Shown piece after piece: positions 61,110 through 64,000 of a stretch of DNA of 64,000 bases. Source of the stretch: Trachelipus rathkii (taxonomy: Eukaryota; Arthropoda; Malacostraca; Isopoda; Trachelipodidae); assembly GCA_015478945.1 (NCBI GenBank), contig JABUQX010021027.1, forward strand, positions 1-64,000. Direction: 5' to 3'. Position 1 is the stretch's first letter. Each line of letters starts with the position of its first letter. The notes under the pieces were generated by a model, which worked only from the letters and a program-made list of their open reading frames with translations, had not been told where the DNA came from and ran no database searches. The translations under genes were made by a program, and so were the position numbers.

Positions 61110-61400
61110 ACGGAAATACTTTAGCGTCCTGCGGGAGCACGCGGACGGTGACAGGGAACGCACAGGGAATTTGATTCCTCAATGCGGGACGCTACGGGAG
61201 TGTTCGGTTCAACTGTACAGAACAAATATTGACGTTCTTTACATAATTTGATGCGTCGCAGCAAAAACGGCAGGCAGGGGCATTGGAACGTCAGGGCGTG
61301 GACCGCGTGTCGGATTCGCACTTGCGGTGAGAGCGGTTAGCTTGCCTACTGGCGAAGTGATAGCAGTCGCCCGGAGTTGTTTAACTCCTCGATTATAGAA
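61110..61400. other. GC- and CpG-rich island, unidentified
   Basis: About 290 bases with CpG-containing words (GCGGGAGCACGCGGACGG, GGACCGCGTGTCGG) in otherwise AT-rich DNA. A perfect 6-bp stem, GGAGTT-GTTT-AACTCC, lies at about 61374-61389. A 66-codon minus ORF (61121-61321) covers it but shows no known motif. A tRNA-derived SINE was considered; no clean A and B boxes are present. Confidence 0.45.
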
Positions 61401-62127
61401 CTAGTGATGTAATTATAATACTAAATTATAGTTGAAATTTATAATTAAAGCCTCTCAACAGACGTAGAGTCATCATTATATATATACTTTCGCGACTTAA
61501 GTAATCTTGCGAATAAACATACACTAATTTTAATACAATCAGATAACTTGTGCACCCTTTAACAGCTAAATCGACTATGATTTTAAAATGATAGCTCGTT
61601 GTTGGGTCAATAAATAATAATTAACCACACACTGATCATATTTATACAATTAATTAGAGGTAAAGTAATCAACGTAATTTGTCACAAAGAAGATCGATAG
61701 ATATAAGCACTATCGTCGACAGTTCACATCGGTTATGTCATCTATAGAGTTATAAGCCGATACCGCTGTCTGCTAATTGCACAACGACATATACGGAAAA
61801 ATATCTGTTAGATCCTTATGCACTAGCTTAACAGGATTTGCTTACACATTATAAGTCCAGCATGTTTCCAGTTTTGAAATAATTATTATAAAAATTCAAA
61901 CTCAAATAACAACACCTCCTCTTGTAATAATTACTGAATTTACTTTTGACACATTGTATTCCAGGTTTGAGGACTAAATTAGCCGCTACAAAAAAAAAAC
62001 TTATCTCTAAATTTAGTTTTGCATAATAATGTTTACGGCCTAACGTTAGTCTATTGCACACTTTTTACAGCAAAAAAAGTCACAGTCTTGACAATATATT
62101 TTTTGACAAATGGATATAGGCTAGTAA
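61401..62127. other. Clean unique-looking sequence, no gene supported
   Basis: A 70-codon minus ORF (61849-62061) with moderate complexity is unrecognised. The end of the stretch (TTTTTTGACAAATGGATATAG) resembles a splice acceptor upstream of the plus-strand ORF that follows. Confidence 0.35.
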
Positions 62128-62346
62128 ATGTCCTTCCCGGTCGACAATATTCAAAAGGTACTTGATGCTAACACAGAGCACGTGATATCAGAGTATGAGA
62201 GGGTCAATATGGTGTACGTTTGCTTTTACAAACGAGTGACACGAGGTTGCATTGATGAATTTTATCTAGATGTTGGCATGTCAATAACTAACATAGATAA
62301 TATCAAAAAAGAAATCCAAATTATGTTAAAATACTTTGAGAATTAG
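62128..62346 (+). CDS. Unidentified small protein, 72 residues
   Basis: Complete frame from ATG (AGTAAATGTC, A at -3) to TAG. The sequence begins MSFPVDNIQKVLDANTEHVI, continues SEYERVNMVYVCFYKRVTRG, and ends with CIDEFYLDVGMS and an Ile/Lys-rich helix-like tail (NIDNIKKEIQIMLKYF). It contains no repeats, is not AT-driven, and lies in clean sequence, so it is a better gene candidate than most frames here. An in-frame TAA directly precedes the ATG, so the start is fixed unless an intron joins upstream. There is no signal peptide or transmembrane segment. No family is recognised; it could be a terminal exon, a short gene or a mobile-element fragment. Confidence 0.35.
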   Translation: MSFPVDNIQKVLDANTEHVISEYERVNMVYVCFYKRVTRGCIDEFYLDVGMSITNIDNIKKEIQIMLKYFEN

Positions 62347-62990
62347 TGATGTTAGTTAACAAATCGAGTATATATATACAAATTCGGTGTAAAGTGGAAT
62401 ACCATAATGAACTCTTATTTATATAAACTCAAACTCTAGATATATAGATTTTAATACATAAGAAATATTCGGATGTACTCAACTTGCTTCAGCGAGAGAA
62501 GAAATTATTTTGTTTTTTTATATTCTTATTAACTTGAGAGAGCTAAATATGAATGTACAACAAGCAGTAAGTAAGGAGTACAATACCGATAGCATAGGGG
62601 ATTCTCTGTGTTTTAGAGGGTGATTAGGTGCGCATTTATGATTTTCATGATTTTTACTTGTGTGTAGATAGTACGTAAACTATACTTGTTCTTTAAATAA
62701 TCTTTTCATTCAAATTTTAACTAAGAAGTTATTTTTTTTAAACTTGTCTAATTATAAAATTATATTAAACAAAGATAGTATTTCCATATCAGTATAAATT
62801 AATAAACCAAGGGTTCTTTGTATTCAAAAACAAATACGAAAAGGTTATATTCGAGTTGATTTAATTATAGTAAGGTTTTTAAGAAAACTGAAATATTTTA
62901 GTTATATTTGAATGAGTAATATAAATGTACGCTGATTTAATTAATGATCAGAGATTTATTAATTATAGACTATATAATATCGTATTTTAT
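62347..62990. other. AT-rich interval, no gene seen
   Basis: Unique-looking sequence between the small ORF and the GT block. No AATAAA close to the ORF end. Confidence 0.45.
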
Positions 62991-62994
62991 GTTA

Positions 62995-63385
62995 CTGTGT
63001 GTGTGTGCTGTGTGTATGTGTGTGGTGTTGTGTGTGTGTGTGTAAGTAAAATCTGTGTGTGACTGCTATTAATAGTGTGTGAGTGTAAGTAAATTGTGTG
63101 TGTAAGTAAATCTGTGTTAGTGTAAGTAAATCTGTGTGCAGTGTAAGTAAATCTGTGTGTGTGGTGTGTGAGTAATCTGTTCGTGAGTGTAGTAAATCTG
63201 TTGTGTGTGTGTGGTGTGCTGTGTGTGTCTGTGTGTGTGTGTGTGTGTGGTGTGTGTGTGTAAGTAAATCTGTGTGTGTAGTAAATCTGTGAGTGTGCAA
63301 GTAAATCTGTGTGTGAGTGTAAGTAATCGGTGTGAGTGAGTAACATCTGTAGAAAACGGATTATCTTTGTCGTTTGTGTGTGTGT
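62995..63385. repeat. Composite satellite, right arm: GT block
   Basis: GTGTGT tracts with a recurring GTAAGTAAATCTGTGTGTG unit, present about ten times (for example 63043-63058, 63126-63136, 63261-63280). The three Thr/His-rich minus ORFs here are read-through of the repeat. Confidence 0.9.
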
Positions 63386-63440
63386 GTGAAGTGGTGTGTT
63401 CTAAATAATAATACAATAGGCATGAAGTAATACACTAAGT
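63386..63440. repeat. Composite satellite, right arm: linker
   Basis: TTCTAAATAATAATACAATA followed by GGCATGAAGTAATACACTAAG. It matches 60420-60475 in direct orientation and 55156-55190 as a reverse complement. Confidence 0.75.
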
Positions 63441-63780
63441 ATATAATAATAAAAAAATAAAATAAGAATAAAATAAAAATAATAAAAATAAAATAAAAAG
63501 AATAAAAAGAATAAAAATAAAAAGTATTAAAACAAAATAAAATAATAATAAAAGTAAAATAATAAAAATAAAATAAAAAGAATAAAAAGAATAAAAATAA
63601 AAAGTATTAAAACAAAATAAAAAATAATAAAAAGAAAAATAATAAAAATAAATAAAAGAATAAAAGATAAAATAAAAAGTAATAAAACAAAATAAAAAAT
63701 AATAAAAGTAAATAATAAAAATAAAATAAAAAGAATAAAAAGAATAAAAATAAAAAGTATTAAAACAAAATAAAAGAAAA
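63441..63780. repeat. A-rich tandem array, about 78-bp unit
   Basis: AAAGTATTAAAACAAAATAA anchors recur near 63521, 63601, 63676 (variant AAAGTAATAAAACAAAAT) and 63754, a period of 75-80 bases. The rest of each unit is AATAAAAAGAATAAAAATAA. Confidence 0.85.
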
Positions 63781-64000
63781 CATAATGTTAATAAATATAT
63801 GAGTTAAAGCAGTAAAGCAGAAAGTTAAAGCCGTAAAGCAGATAGTTAAAGCAGTAAAGCAGAGAGTTAAAGCAGTAAAGCAGAAAGTTAAAACAGTAAA
63901 GCAGAAAGTTAAAGCAGTAAAACATGAGTTAAAGCAGTAAAACAGTAAAACAAAAGCATACTATCCTCCCTTGGTGTTAGGTCACACATCTTTGATTTAC
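63781..64000. repeat. Composite satellite, right arm: GTTAAAGCAGTAAAGCAGAAA minisatellite
   Basis: Units AGTTAAAGCAGTAAAGCAGA of about 21 bases run from 63812 to about 63950. They are followed by ACTATCCTCCCTTGGTGTTAG and GTCACA, the reverse complement of the linker at 54305-54345. The array continues beyond the window edge. Confidence 0.85.

Noticed and set aside
62987..63416. Three overlapping minus-strand ORFs of about 100-119 codons rich in Thr and His
   Set aside because: They are translations of the GT microsatellite; all three frames are open for that reason.

Overview
This window looks like nuclear DNA from an animal with a large, AT-rich, repeat-dominated genome. I infer an arthropod, most likely a decapod crustacean. 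The reasons are: (i) two exons of a metazoan-type REXO4 exonuclease gene split by a 5.1-kb intron; (ii) decayed non-LTR retrotransposon pieces whose endonuclease and reverse-transcriptase motifs resemble a family I associate with decapod genomes (from memory, not searched); (iii) a short AACCT/TTAGG-type array, the arthropod telomere motif; (iv) extreme microsatellite content of TA, TAA, GT and GA types. No bacterial operon, rRNA, convincing tRNA or CRISPR array is visible. Nearly all open reading frames are short and caused by low complexity.

Layout. 1-4.3 kb: TA and T tracts, a diverged pair of direct repeats, GGAGCC/GGCGGA minisatellite patches and a small hairpin element. 4.28-5.5 kb: a possible minus-strand first exon (MARKEIVEFINSM) and several short minus-strand coding-like pieces of unknown identity. 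5.5-24 kb: mostly AT-rich, indel-riddled sequence without recognisable genes, with two minisatellites (13.6-14.9 kb) and a possible plus-strand LINE remnant (about 23.6 kb). 24-34.7 kb: the best-preserved and most informative part. It holds the last two visible REXO4 exons on the minus strand (26244-26363 and 31473-31569); their intron contains a perfect 18-bp hairpin-free TA tract of almost 1 kb and a degraded endonuclease/RT retrotransposon in the same orientation. Upstream of the exons lie a 1,035-bp non-autonomous hAT-like element with perfect 8-bp target duplications, a 3' piece of another retrotransposon, and a plausible plus-strand terminal exon (34214-34381).

34.7-52 kb is dominated by TAA, TA, GT, GA and ATT microsatellites, plus a GC-richer 47-bp minisatellite (45.2-45.7 kb) and a 20-bp one (51.7 kb). 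52-64 kb holds short minisatellites, two GGGTCAAATTTTGACCC-type palindromes, a Penelope-like RT remnant (VYRKPT motif, 55.5 kb), and a composite satellite present twice in opposite orientations (53.7-55.3 kb and 63.0-64.0 kb). Two GC-rich islands (59.4 and 61.1 kb) and one 72-codon ORF (62128-62346) are unexplained.

The base-level texture alternates between clean stretches (1-4.7, 24-34.7, 61.5-63 kb) and stretches where repeats and ORFs look scrambled by small indels. This may be poor consensus of long reads across repeats, so absence of exons in those stretches is weak evidence. I did not find a convincing new biological system; the inverted composite satellite and the unidentified exons are the best leads.
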